From Tiliqua scincoides (lineage: Eukaryota; Chordata; Lepidosauria; Squamata; Scincidae), in the NCBI RefSeq assembly GCF_035046505.1, contig NC_089821.1, forward strand, positions 95,864,632 through 95,928,631: a DNA stretch of 64,000 nt. The letters run 5' to 3'. Positions 48,751-60,676 of this stretch are shown piece by piece (positions within the stretch are counted from its first letter, which is position 1; each line of letters starts with the position of its first letter). Made by a program: the position numbers and the translations under genes. Under the pieces are notes generated by a model. It was not told the DNA's origin and did no database searches. It worked only from the letters and a program-made list of their open reading frames with translations.

Positions 48751-49608
48751 TCTGCAGTGGGAACTTTCTCACAGTGTGTCAACTACACAGAGGCCACTTG
48801 AAACTGCCTCCATGTAGCAAACCACTTGAATGTATCCTGGCTCAACACAACAATCACCTTTTTAAAATGCAGCATCTCCACAGTACTGCCAAATGTTCCG
48901 GGAAGCAGATGGCAGCAAAGCAGGAACAAACCAAATGGTAGAGACAGTTTGGCAACGAGGGATGATATACACAAAGTGCCTTGCTGTGTGGGATGATTGG
49001 CACAGCGAGGGAATTTCAAACTGACCTCACATGGCAACCGTACTATGAGATTAGGTCTGGGTCAGCACTGTCAGAATATTGTAGATGTGCACTGAAGTCT
49101 GCTTGCAAATGTGCTGGGCTGCTTTTTAAATCCCATTGGTGATAAAAGATCATTCTTCATGTTTAAACAGTGTTTTAAACCAATGATTTGTAGTTTGTAA
49201 TGGTTTGAAATGGTAATGGGTGCTGGTGCATGCCATGCAATACTCACTCTTACTAGCCAGCCGTTCTTGGTCAGTGTTGGCATACTTCTGAATTTTACAC
49301 CGCCTCAGGCATACTGGAAACATTGAGAGTTTACATTTATTAGTGATAATTAAGACATTGTGTTCTTGCCAAAAGGTGTGGATCCAACAAAAAGATACTT
49401 TTACTGAATTAGCTCCCTGTATTTTATTCTTAAAATGTTTGCACCCAATTCAGCCAAAGTGAAATACTTTTAAGTCACATAAACTTCAGTGGGAGAGTTA
49501 AACATTTGCTTCAGCCTTTCCATAGCGGTAAACCAAATTTAAAACTGCTTAGTCTAGTTTACCTTGGGTGAATAATGGAAACTTACAGGCTTAACTTGTA
49601 CTTAACTT

Positions 49609-49787
49609 GGGGCCAAATCCAATCCACTTTCCAGCCCTGGTGTAGCTGTGCCAGTGGGGTTTGCGCTGCATCCTGTGTTGGGTGGGTAATTATGGAGGCC
49701 TCCACAAGGTAAGGTAACATTTGTTCCCTTGCCTAGGGGCTACATTGCAGCTGTACCAGGGCTGGAAAGTTGGATAGGATTGGGCCC
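49609..49787. repeat. Foldback repeat family B
   Basis: GGGGCCAAATCCAATCCACT at left, GGATAGGATTGGGCCC at right, GGAGGCCTCCACAAGGTAAG in the middle. Well preserved, in the likely ARL6IP6 3' UTR. Confidence 0.8.
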
Positions 49788-50542
49788 TTAGTTATTCTAT
49801 ATTAGCACATTTTTTCAATCTGATTTCCAGTAACAAGTTCTATTTCATTTTGGAAATAGGTCTTTTTAGTGTTGTACTTGATCTACATTTGTTGTTCATA
49901 CTTGTTTTAATAATAGCACATGCAGCAATATTTTGGTTAGAAAGATATGTAAATTATACCACTTTGTGACCAAGGAAGCACTGCCTTAATTCTTCCTACC
50001 ACCTGTATGTATTAAATGTTCACATTTATCCAGTAGGGAGACTGCTGAATTACTTGAACCGTAATTTTTTCTGTACATTCCTGGTATTCCCAGTGATGCT
50101 GTGTTTTTGCTTAATACTCTCTTAAAAGAGCAGGAATATTCTTTAATTGTTACTTTAGGGCTATATAATATGTATAATATTTCTGGTACAGTACTAAGGT
50201 TATTAGTTAGGGCATTGTAATTCTAAAGAGAAATAATGAATTGTACTGATCTGAACCAAAAAACGAACATCAGTGATTAGTGGCACCGTGCAGATAGGTC
50301 AATAATACATTAGATTATTTACATTTACTAAATGTGTGATTTGGATCTGAAGCACTATTTATGCACTGGAGCTTTCCTGCCCTTTCCATTTGCGGCGCCA
50401 TGCATCCCTGAAAACCCATTCCTAAAGGTTAGTTCCAGTCGTTCTCACGTTTGGAACAGTGTTTAATATGGTGTGGATGGCAGCAGCTAGCAGGGAGAAT
50501 TTGTGCTACACATCCTCTCCCATAGGTCACTGGAAGCCATGC

Positions 50543-50569
50543 CTGTGTGTGTGTGTGTGTGTGTGTGTA
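50543..50569 (+). repeat. (TG)n microsatellite
   Basis: About thirteen TG units. Ordinary dinucleotide tract. Confidence 0.95.
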
Positions 50570-50994
50570 TTGTTTAAATAATAAAATAGTTTGTTCAAGT
50601 ATATGTGGATATTTGCACTTAACAGTAATTTTGTCTATGCAATATTTTCTTGCCTTATGTGAAATGCAGCTTTTGTAAGTGTTGTCAGTAAACTTATTTT
50701 TGTTTATAGTCAAACAAGTGTTTGGCCATTTGTTTTGTATATAGCTAAATTGCCCTATTGATAAAGTTCTTGTTTTGTATGTACATGGAAGAGAAAGCGT
50801 CCTAGTGGAGAACACTCTTCATTTTCAGAGGAGGCAGCTACTTTTCACTTAGTGCTGCAACTCCATCCCCTCCACCTCTTTTCCCCCCACCAAGCGTTTC
50901 TCACTGGTGCTGTCATGTTGAGGTGGACTAGTAGCCTGCAACTCATGTTCACCAGTTAACATGATGGTATTTAGTGTTCCATAAACAAGAGCTT

Positions 50995-51150
50995 ATGAGA
51001 TGGCCTTAGGCAAACCACTGCTATTTAGTCTCAAATTCTAAGGTCATACAGGAATTACGATAATCTTGCAAAGTTTTTATAAGGGTTTAACAAGATAGTG
51101 CACGTGGGCTACATGGCACACTCAAAGTGCAATACAAATGTTATATATAG
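50995..51150 (+). repeat. Possible MIR-like fragment
   Basis: GGCCTTAGGCAAACCACTGC and later AAAGTGCAATACAAATG resemble the MIR core order. Very diverged. Confidence 0.35.
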
Positions 51151-51238
51151 TAGCCTTTCTAGAAAACTCAAAGACTTGGCCCTTTTAGGGAAGCAGAGTT
51201 GAACAATTTGTGTGGTATCTGAGAACATACCTATGTGC

Positions 51239-51284
51239 CATTATTATTCAAACTTTGTGCATTATTATTCAAACTTTGTGCATA
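51239..51284 (+). repeat. Tandem duplication of about 22 bp
   Basis: ATTATTATTCAAACTTTGTG occurs twice in direct tandem. Confidence 0.9.
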
Positions 51285-52740
51285 GTTGGTCCACTCAAGA
51301 AAGGTTCTTTATTCTTATTGTGCAAAATGAAATGAAGGAAACTGGAGTCTCTGAGCTCTTTGGTGAGAATGGGTTATTTTGACAGAATGTTTTAAGGGCT
51401 GGTCATCTTATTACTAATTTTTAAAGGAGCTGAAAACCTTAATCTTGGTAGTGAAAGCTTACAGAGAAGCATTCCAAGTAGATTGCTGCTAGACATTGGG
51501 CATCCGCCTCTTCTCACACCCCATATCATGCCTATAGTGTTCCCTGAACATTTTAAAAGGGTTCCTTAATTTCTCTGTCTGCTCCCTGAAATGCTACTAT
51601 ATGCAGAGAATTCAGCATGATCTTAAATCATATGAGCACCTACTCTGAGCCTCCCTGGCTTTTGAACTGAATTAGATAGTTCTGTGAGTTTTGTTTTTAA
51701 CAGATGTGTTCCACTCTCCACCCATAAGTGGTTTCCAGGTTGATTCTTGCCAGTTAATTGAATTAGCCGTCCCACTGAAGGCTTTTCTAATCAACCCTCC
51801 TCCACCCCTCAAAGGCTACCTGTTGCCTTCTTGGTAGTGGTATCCATATGGAATTTTATTTCACTGCCAGTCAGAGCTCTTCTGGTCCTTTTACTACTGG
51901 CCTTTTGACAGTAGCTAAAAATAAGACTTTTTAGAAAACAATTTGACTTGTTAAATGGCTCATAGAGCTGGCTTCTCTGTCATTCATATGTAATTTTGCC
52001 CGATTGTAATTTCATCCTGTTACATGGTTTTAAAATTGGGCTGTTTTACTATTTTCAAGCTATGTTACTTTTAGGGTCCTATACCACTGCTTTCAGTGCT
52101 ATTGTTTTATGGGAGAAAACATGGCGTAAAATCTTTAAAAATAAAACAGCTTTAGAGAGGTTTGTCCTATCCATTTTCTATGTAATGTTTGGGGGGGGGG
52201 AACTCTGGCATTTATATTGTATGAGCTTGTAAAGCCGTATTTATGGCTAAGTGGTTTGTGTTTGTATAAATGTTTTCAGCAGCCAATTATTCCAATTCAA
52301 ACAAAGCAATTGTCAGAAGGATTGTGTAGTTTCACTCCCATTAGCAGAACTCTTAGAAGTGCTTCATCTCTCAGTTATAAGAAACAACCAGGCAGTTGTC
52401 TAGAGAAAAGCTGCTGTTGTAAAAGTATTTGTCAATCAAATCATAAACTGTACTCAAATTGCATTTTTATTTGAATTCCTCTTGAAGTGTATTGTTGCCA
52501 ACTTTAAGACATAATTGGAAGTTGCAGGTGTTTCATTATGTTGCTGGGAAGTACAGCTGAGTGTTTCACTAGTTTACATACATACTTTGTGTCCTGGAAA
52601 TAGTTTAATAGTTGCCCAGATATGAGTTAGTCTTTATTTTGAGTCAGTATGGCTAGGATAGATTTTAGGGGAAAATCGGGGTAGAAAACATCAGTGCCAG
52701 AACTGCATGATACAATAAACATGCACAATATTGGTTTAAA

Positions 52741-53260
52741 AGTTTCCAAAAGTTCCAAACAACACAGTCCTGGAACGTGCTGGAATCCCTAGCATGTATG
52801 CACTGCTGAAACAGAGACGTCTGCGTTGGCTTGGTCATGTGAGAATGAATGATGCCCGGATCCCAAAGGATCTCCTCTATGGAGAACTCATGCAGGGAAA
52901 GCGCCCTACAGGTAGACCACAGCTGCGATACAAGGACATCTGCAAGAGGGATCTGAAGGCCTTTAGGAGTGGACCTCAACAAGTGGGAAACCCTGGCCTC
53001 TGAGCAGCCTGCTTGGAGGCAGGCTGTGCAGCATGGCCTTTCCCAGTTTGAAGAGACACTTGGCCAACAGTCTGAGGCTATGAGGCAAAGAAGGAAGGCC
53101 CATAGCCAGGGAGACAGACCAGGGACAGATTGCACTTTCTCCCAGTGTGGAAGGGATTGTCACTCCCGAATTGGCCTTTTCAGCCACACTAGACGCTGTT
53201 CCAGAACCACCTTTCAGAGCGCGATACCATAGTCTTTCGAGACTGAAGGTTGCCAACATG
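52741..53260 (+). mobile_element. 5'-truncated LINE of a second type, 3' end with zinc-finger C-terminus
   Basis: Flanked by an 11-bp direct repeat ATTGGTTTAAA (52730-52740 and 53261-53271), a target duplication. A frame at 52794-53003 reads LKQRRLRWLGHVRMND.., LLYGELMQGKRPTGRPQLRY, typical of the region after the RT in non-LTR elements. Further on, another frame gives CGRDCHSRIGLFSHTRRC, a zinc-knuckle-like C-terminus. It has at least one frameshift. The clade is uncertain; it is not CR1. Confidence 0.8.
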
Positions 53261-53333
53261 ATTGGTTTAAAGAATTATATCCCACCTTTTTCCCAGTGAT
53301 GGATATAAAAAAATATATAATTGTATTATAGAG

Positions 53334-53475
53334 CAGGGGTGCCCAAACCCCAGCCCAGGGCCCATATACAGCCCTTAGGAACTCCCAAGTCATGTGACTA
53401 GTACTTCTCAGTGGGTAAACAATGTGAAGAGCTGTTACAGGATGTGGCCCTCAGATGTTTGATTTAAGGTAACCC
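53334..53475 (+). mobile_element. hAT-like fragment
   Basis: Left end CAGGGGTGCCCAAACCCCAG is hAT-like. No matching right end, so probably truncated at about 53475. Confidence 0.5.
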
Positions 53476-53641
53476 TACTTGGGCTGATCAGACTGCCATA
53501 GTAATAGAGAAATACTTTCCATTAAAAGAAAATGTTCTTCTCTTCGACAAGGTAGCAAAAGGGGTTTCATTTTCTTAAATACAGTCTTAGCATTAATCTG
53601 AACGTCAATCTGTGTCTAGTTAGCTATGATACTTGACTTAC

Positions 53642-53722
53642 AGGGCAACCCTATATCTCAAGTAACTCTTTTTATGTTCAGTGGGGTTTACTCCCAGGGA
53701 AATGTATAGGATTGCAGCGTTA
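53642..53722. repeat. 85-bp palindromic repeat
   Basis: GGGCAACCCTATATCTCAAG.. GTGGGGTTTACTCCCAGG.. TATAGGATTGCAGC. Confidence 0.7.
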
Positions 53723-54016
53723 GTATGACATTTGTGGTATGCTCAGAATTGTGGCAGCTCATTTTTGCTAAACCTCTTTGGGTTAAGTTTTAGATCACAG
53801 AATATAATGATTAATAAAACTTTAGGCTGCCTTTCAGAAGACTAATTCCTAAGTGAGCAGAGAATCCTGTGCTTGGATGTTAAAAACACTTCACCCTTGT
53901 GCTGTAGGCTCACTTTGAACAGTCAAGACTCCACTGCTTGCCATCAGCAGAGATTAAAATAGTTTGTGCCATGATCATACTTGCATTTCAGTTGACCATT
54001 GAATAAGCCTTTAGAT

Positions 54017-54337
54017 CAGGGGTCTCCAAACTTTTTGGCCAGATGGCTGCATCAAGCATCTGGCGTGGTGCTGAGGGCCGGAAAAAAAAACTTAAATACA
54101 AAATTTAAATAAATAAATTAGAGATGGAATTTAGATGAGTGAATAAATGAATGAATGGGCTCATTCATTCAACCTCTCTGGCCCTCAGAACACCCTCCAG
54201 ACACAATCAGAGCATAGTTCTGGTCATGTTCAGTTGAGTGGGCCAGAGGCTTTCAGGGGACAAGAGGTTGGCCACGGGCCAGAAAGAGGCTTGCTGCGGG
54301 CCGCATCTGGCCCCCGGGCTGGGTTTGGTGACCCCTG
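54017..54337 (+). mobile_element. Non-autonomous hAT element
   Basis: Ends CAGGGGTCTCCAAACTTTTT and, inverted, CAGGGGTCACCAAACCC. Perfect duplication CTTTAGAT (54009-54016 and 54338-54345). 321 bp, non-coding. Confidence 0.93.
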
Positions 54338-54582
54338 CTTTAGATTGATTTGTTTCCAAGAAGATTTGGAGCAGTGTTCTCTCAAATTAGATTTAAGGCT
54401 ATGTTAATATTTTAATCTTATTTTTCAAGGGTTATATTGTTTTTCATATAATTCATCTTAAGACACTGACTATAGTAGTAACTGCAGCGTTCCTGTAATG
54501 GTCCTTAACACACACAGCTCCACTGCATAATTATTTTCTGTTTGTTTGCCAGCAACCCCAAAATGTTAAAGATTCAAAAAAC

Positions 54583-54735
54583 TGATTAGCATGCAGAGGG
54601 TCCCATGTTCATCCCTTGGCATCATGAGGACTGGGAAAGACCCTAGTCTGAAAGCCTTGAACACTGCTGCCTATCAGTATTGACACAACTGAGCTAGCCA
54701 GACCAGCAGAAGGCAGCTAGACTAAGTTCAGGTGT
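54583..54735 (+). repeat. tRNA-derived SINE, degraded
   Basis: Reads GCATGCAGAGGGTCCCATGT, a tRNA B-box-like region, then GGGAAAGACCCTAGTCTGAA and CACAACTGAGCTAGCCAGAC, the body of a widespread amniote tRNA SINE as I remember it. The 5' A box is poorly preserved. Confidence 0.65.
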
Positions 54736-55948
54736 CCATCTGTGTCCAAGAGTGTCTGAGATCTGTGTTGTTTTGGCACAATAGAAGAGCAGAGCCTGCA
54801 CCACCACTACATAGCCCAAGAGTTGAAACAACAGGAGCTGCAAAAAGATGCTTGTGTGATATGACAAAGGTGTTTGCTGCGCAATATTTCTACCAGGTAG
54901 AAATACTCTTGGGCGAACCTAAAGAAGCTTTCTGAATCCCAGTTTAGATAATTGTTGATATTACCTATGTTTAATTAACTTCCCCCTCTCAAATATTGCA
55001 AAATAAATGGGTTTCTTGTGGAAGACTGAAAGCACATTGTTTTACTGAACTGATTTATATATGCAAAGGAAATTTGATTTTCGAACCACTGATGTATTCA
55101 CTCTTCCTTTTTTAATTTTATGTCAATTTGTGCTTAGAGTGCTTTTTATTTCATAATTATGAGGAATTGTACGCAGCCTTTGTCTATTGTGCCAAAAAAT
55201 ACCTCATGGTATTTGAATTGCCATTAAACCTATCATTGCCCTCCAGCCCTTTTAATAATATTTTGTCCATAGGCTCTACTTGTTTTGAGATAATGTAATC
55301 TCTTCTAGACCAATTAATTTACTTTTGCTGGGCCCAGAAGCCATGCGCCAACCTTCATGAACATGGTGACATTATGCAAGTAATATATCTACACTGTCCA
55401 AAAGTGGTCCTGAGAGACCATGTTTGCTTGAGAGTGGGGACATGACATTCCTCCTAACTCCTGTACCTTGGAATTGAGGGACCCTGTGAGTCATCCACCA
55501 GAAGAAAATTCATCTGCAGTTGGAGACACTTGGAAGAGCTTTTCTGTGACCTGGCAAGGTTTGCTTTGAAAAGTTTTGAACCGCTTTTCCGGGCCAAACC
55601 ATTCATGATGTTGATCAAGGCAGTTGCCTCAAACAACAGATTAGCAGGAAAGTTCCCACTTCTGTCCATCTCAACTGGTGTACTGTCACCTCAGTGCTGC
55701 TACTCCACCTTGGATTGGAAAAGGAAGAGAGAGATGGAGTGGGAAAAGGTATGTATACTAAGAGATTGTCTTGCCCTTTCACTCTCCTCACTCTTCCAAT
55801 CTGGCCAGGGGCAGGGCAGCAGTTGACATGCTGCCTCAGGCGCCAGGAGGTCTTGGACCAGACCTGCCCTTTCTGCAGCAATTACATGATGTACATGTGT
55901 TAATGCAGTCCTATCCTTGAATGTGATTTTGCCAGGTTCTGCTTATAT

Positions 55949-56285
55949 AGAGGTGGGTGAAAACGGTGACAATGAAATAAAAACACATAGCATCACTTTC
56001 TGTGGTTCTCATTTTTGTAAGACAATAAACATCCAAAATCTGAAAAACACTGTTTTATTTGGTTTTTACTTATTTAATTGGGGGGGGGGGTGCATGGGTA
56101 ATGACTGTGGTTGCATCTGCTGACACTATACCACTGATAGCACCCACCTAATACACTTTTAAAGTGATTATAATTTATAATTTTAATGTGAATTTGAATA
56201 AAAACTCATAACACCGCTTTCTGCACTTCCCACTTTGGAAAACACCAAGATCTGTGAAAAAATAAAACCATTTTCACCCACCTCT
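55949..56285. mobile_element. Inverted-repeat element (hAT-like MITE)
   Basis: Ends AGAGGTGGGTGAAAACGGTG and, inverted, AGAGGTGGGTGAAAATGGTT. Flanks GCTTATAT and ACTTATGT (6 of 8). AT-rich interior, non-coding. Confidence 0.7.
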
Positions 56286-57274
56286 ACTTATGTTTTAAGA
56301 AAATGCCAATGTTGCTTGTTTTCTAGTATTCCTACATTTTACCTTTCTCCGATAACGATAATGCTCCATACTCAATAATGTATTTTTCATACAGCAAGCT
56401 TCAACAGGAGTGCCATTTTAAAACATATTTGTAAGAAGCTATAAATGTGGGCATGGCTTGGTTCTTCTAAAATTTGGTCAGGCTGTGATTGTGAAGGAAC
56501 TCAAGAAAATACCCTATTCTCGCTTGAATCACTAGCATTACAGTATAAGATATTAAATTGAGGCAGCAGCAGGGATGAGTCTGAAAGTTGCACAATCAGA
56601 AGTGACTGAGGCATTAAAGCTATCAAATGGTTGGGTGCAATCAGTTTATCTGCTGGGAGCAGATAAGCAATGAAAATTCAATGCAAAGCATTTCAGCTGA
56701 GTAGAAAATGCCAAGTCACAAAGCAAGCCATTGTCTAGCTTGCTTCAATTTGTGAACTGATCAGGTAGGAGGAGACTCTGCTGGACTGTAGACCGTGGCT
56801 GGAGTTGTGAAGTTCTCTGTTTAACTGTGCATGTTCTGAGTCTGAGACGTATGTAGCATGTGAGATTTGAACACATGAAGAGACCTAGTTACAATGGCTC
56901 ATGATAGCACCACAATTGATTGACACTGAAGAAGATGCGAGAGAGAAACTGTGTGCAGTACCATACAATTTATTGGGAAGATGACACAGCCAGACACAAT
57001 AGGAGACAGGATGAAGTCAGAAACTATGTAGTGCAACACCCATGCAGACCATTAAGCCCTGAACCACAGACAATACAAGAAAAAGAAAATCTTTGGAAGG
57101 CGGAGGTATGCATCAGTATGCAAAATGGAAGAGGGGGAGAACAACTAGAGGGGAGATAAGGTAACTGAGGAAGACTGCTCAGAGGAGAACTGGGGTTTGT
57201 ATGGTACAGGGACCGGGAGGAGAGTAGAAACAAGAAAATTGAGCATTGTAGCTATGACCCAGGTAATGACTTAC

Positions 57275-57480
57275 GATACGATCCTATGGTCCTTCTACAC
57301 TGGTGGAGGGAGCACTCTGTCACATGCTGTAAAGCATGTTGCAACAGCACTGGAGTGAGTAGCTCTGGTGGGATTGCCTGCACCATCCTGCTAGTGCCAG
57401 GACAGGATCGAGAGTGTGCCAAAGCAGGTAAGCTCCATGCCAAGCAGTGAAGGGGCAGGGGAAGGGCACCCATCAAGAGT
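57275..57480. repeat. Foldback repeat family A, partial copy
   Basis: Starts ACGATCCTATGGTCC and has a hairpin core CACATGCTGTAAAGCATGTT at 57321-57340. Confidence 0.45.
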
Positions 57481-57566
57481 ACCTATCAGATTGGAAGCAA
57501 AATAGGTCCCCTGCAGATAAGAGAGTGAATCTCTTTCCTTGTCGATCATCATGAGTAATTTGTGGG

Positions 57567-58902
57567 CAGTAGCGTAGCTAGGGGATGCAGGGGGTAGCAG
57601 GTGCACCAGGCTACAGGGTGAGTGGGGGCAACAGTGTGGCTGAGGGGGCAGCAACTTGCAGGTAACAGCACCTGTGTGCAACAATTGGGCTGCTGCCAGC
57701 AGCCCTGCCAGTGCCAGGCACTCTAGAGGGAGGAGGGGCAACAGTCACGGGGAGGGGCGAAACTGCATGTTGCCCCTCCCTGCAGCTGAGATGGAAGGTA
57801 GTCTAGCTCGTGGCTTCCGGCAGAGCTCAAGAACTACAGGTCACGGCAGGCACGAGGAGCTGGCCCTCCCCCCTCCCGCAGCTGAGATGCTGGCGGCAGG
57901 CACAGACCTCCTCCGATTCTTCCTTTCATGCACCTGCCAGCCCTCATTCCCTCCGTGATTTCCTCCACCTGTCCTGCTCAACATGCTGCCCCCTGAAGCC
58001 TATTTGGCTTAAATGGCAAGAGAGGCAGCCATAGCCCCCAGAGACCCTTGTGGAGCCCAGCCTGGACTGAGGAGGGCGTTCCCCTTGTACAGCAGGACCA
58101 GTTGTTCACCACTCCCCCTACTCTCCTCTGCTCATCACAGTCCTCTCTCTACTTGCCTGCCCCCTTATCCTCCTCTCTCCTCCTGGCAAGGTTGCAGCAG
58201 CCCAATTGTCTCAGCAATCTAAGCCAGTAGGGCTTGCTCCTGAGTAGACATGCAGGAGATTGGGCTCTGAGGCTGCAACCCTATCCACAGTATCCTGGGA
58301 GTAAGTCGCATTGACTAGACTGGGCTTGCTTCCAAGTAGTCAGGCAGAGGATTGGGCTCCAAGGCTGCAATCCTCTCCCCACTCTCCTGGGAGTAAGCCC
58401 CATTGACTAGATGGGTTTGCTTCCAAAACATGCAGTTTTGGAACTAGACATGCAGAGGATTGGGCTCTGAGTTGGCTGACTGTGAGAGGTTACCTGCGCA
58501 TGTGCAGGAAACTGAAGAGGGTAGCAAGCAAGGCACAGCAACGTGGGAGGCAAGTTGCAGCAGGTGCACTGGCCTCATCATTTATTCACATAATTCCACT
58601 TCCTAAAGGTAAGCTTCTGGTTCTTATGATTGTCTCCAGTCCCCTCCTGCACATCTCAAACTGTGTAAGGCTGCAATCCTACCTTACTTCACTTACTTTT
58701 GAGTAGACATGAATAGCTTGTGCTGTAAAAGTGCAATAAGTACTTTCAACAAGTGTTTGCTATTTTAAAAGATTAGCTAACATTTCTCACTCATTTTAAC
58801 AAATAAAAAGACCCAATGTAATTAAATTTGATGTCATTGCCAGGAGGGGGGGCTACAGAATTTTTTTTGCACCGGGCAGCAACTTGGTTAGCTACACCTC
58901 TG
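57567..58902 (+). mobile_element. hAT element, 1.3 kb, non-coding, with internal repeat cluster
   Basis: Ends CAGTAGCGTAGCTAGG and, inverted, CAGAGGTGTAGCTAACC. Perfect 8-bp duplication TTTGTGGG (57559-57566 and 58903-58910). Contains three adjacent copies of the palindromic repeat at 58222-58460 and a partial one at 58671-58715. No transposase. Confidence 0.93.
58222..58460. repeat. Three adjacent copies of the 85-bp palindromic repeat
   Basis: GTAGGGCTTGCTCCTGAGTA, then two units separated by TGCAATCCTCTCCCC-like spacers, each ending near GGATTGGGCTC. A small tandem cluster inside the hAT at 57567-58902. Confidence 0.75.
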
Positions 58903-59692
58903 TTTGTGGGGAGTTTTTGCTCCAATTGTATCCCTTACCTATTACATAGAACCTATTACATGGGTTGTCAAAGTACTGGTTATGAAGAACACTTGAATTA
59001 GCGGTTGGCGGTTGTTGCTTTTGTTTCTGCACTGCTGGCCCACAAAACACTGCCAAACTGGTGGGGATAGTGGGCTTTAGTTTTTAGACCTTGCTACGGT
59101 CTGACCATGATTTAAATCAAAACTTTATAAAGAATTGTAAACAGCTCCTGGAGGTGCTCATTGGGGTTTGGAACTGTGGCAGGGAATAAGAGCAAATCCC
59201 TCTCCCACAATGATTTTGAGGTGTTTTATGGTCTCCCTTGCCAGTGGCGACCCTGGGCAATGTCATACCCAGGGCCATGACTGCACAGTGCGTCCCCTCC
59301 AAACTGGCATCCCCTTGCTTACCTGGGTGCCCTTACCTTGCTTACCTGGAGCCTCATGTAGCATCCCAGAGTGCCTGGAAATCCTTCTAAGCCTCTGAAG
59401 GGGCCTTAAACAGTACTACCAGAAAACCAGACATACTGTTTAAAGGGCCTTCTGGAGGCTCAGCAACGCCGCTCGATGCCTTGCTGCTTGGTACTACATG
59501 GCCCCCTGGCCCTAACACCAGGGTTACCGCTGTGCCTTGCACTAGTTAAAAGTTTAAAAAACAAAAACCAGGCTCAAACTCAGGCGTTCTGTGTAACATG
59601 TAGTTTGGCTCTTACCATTTTGTTCCCATTTTTTGCTGACCTGAACTGTTCCTTTTGGAGCTCCTTGTAACTGGCTTGGTTACTCTGTATGC

Positions 59693-59714
59693 AAAAAAAA
59701 AAAAAAAAAAAAAA
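59693..59714 (+). repeat. Poly-A tract
   Basis: About 22 A residues after ..ACTCTGTATGC. Possibly the tail of an unrecognised retrotransposed fragment; no clear target duplication was confirmed. Confidence 0.6.
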
Positions 59715-59825
59715 TAGAATTGACAAAGTCAGGTTCTGTATCCGACTTTGTTTTAAATCAGCCTGAAAAAAAGTTTTCTTATTTCTAAATTTTATATACT
59801 TGTCTTAGCAATGCTGTGATGTATT

Positions 59826-59885
59826 TTGATAAATATCCCTGCTGTTTTTAATGATGTAGTTTGATAAATATCCCTGCTGTTTTTA
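59826..59885 (+). repeat. Direct duplication of 25 bp, 10-bp spacer
   Basis: TTGATAAATATCCCTGCTGT occurs at about 59826 and 59861. Short local duplication. Confidence 0.9.
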
Positions 59886-60254
59886 AAATGTGACACGTTT
59901 TCATCATTTCTGAATGTACTCACTGAAAAATAAGCAACAGGAATACTAATCTTTTTACTTCAAGATCTACTTTAAATCCTTTAGCATGCTTAATAAAGGC
60001 TCCCAACTGGCTTAAGTCAGCACTTGTTCACCTTCAGTGATTTCCAAAGTGTAACTAAACGTGCCAAACAAGCAAACAAACTTATTTTTCCTTCTAAGTG
60101 GAGAGGCTTCTTGATAGACAAGACTGCAATCTACTGGTGTTCTTGAATAACAATAGATGAAATAGATTTTCTTTTCTGAAGTTGGATAGGATTGGGCCCT
60201 AAGTGTTACATCTCTGTAGGACATGTACGGTTTACCGTGTCCTGTGGCTGTGAT

Positions 60255-60676
60255 TTTCCCAGAACATAAGAACAGCCCCACTGGATCAGGCCATAGGCCC
60301 ATCTAGTCCAGCTTCCTGTATCTCACAGCGGCCCACCAAAAGCCCCAGGGAGCACACCAGATAACAAGAGATCTCATCCTGGTGCTGTCCCTTGCATCTG
60401 GCATTCTGACATAGCCCATTTCTAAAATCAGGAGGTTGCGCATACACATCATGGCTTGTAACCCGTAATGGATTTTTTCCTCCAGAAACTTGTCCAATCC
60501 CCTTTTAAAGGCGTCCAGGCCAGACGCCATCACCACATCCTGTGGCAAGGAGTTCCACAGACCAACCACACGCTGAGTAAAGAAATATTTTCTTTTGTCT
60601 GTCCTAACTCTTCCAACACTCAATTTTAGTGGATGTCCCCTGGTTCTGGTGTTATGTGAGAGTGTAAAGAGCATAA
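60255..60676 (-). mobile_element. Older CR1 LINE, 3' portion (left half of a split copy)
   Basis: CR1 3' end with the C-terminal codons (TLSHNTRTRGHPLKL.. to ..EEKIHYGLQA) and 3' tail. It ends exactly at ..AAGAGCAT, where a second CR1 begins. Together with 62,650-63,472 it makes one older element interrupted by the younger CR1. Confidence 0.88.

Larger units (their letters stand above)
48751..50600 (+). other. Probable ARL6IP6 3' UTR
   Basis: No gene after the stop. An AATAAA-type signal lies at about 50578-50584, just after the (TG)n tract, and is a plausible polyadenylation signal. The foldback repeat at 49609-49787 would fall inside such a UTR. Later AATAAA sites exist (for example 52139), so the end is uncertain. 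Confidence 0.4.

Noticed and set aside
58222-58460. CRISPR-like or satellite array
   Set aside because: Three unequal copies of a dispersed palindromic repeat with no regular spacers; the setting is a vertebrate genome.
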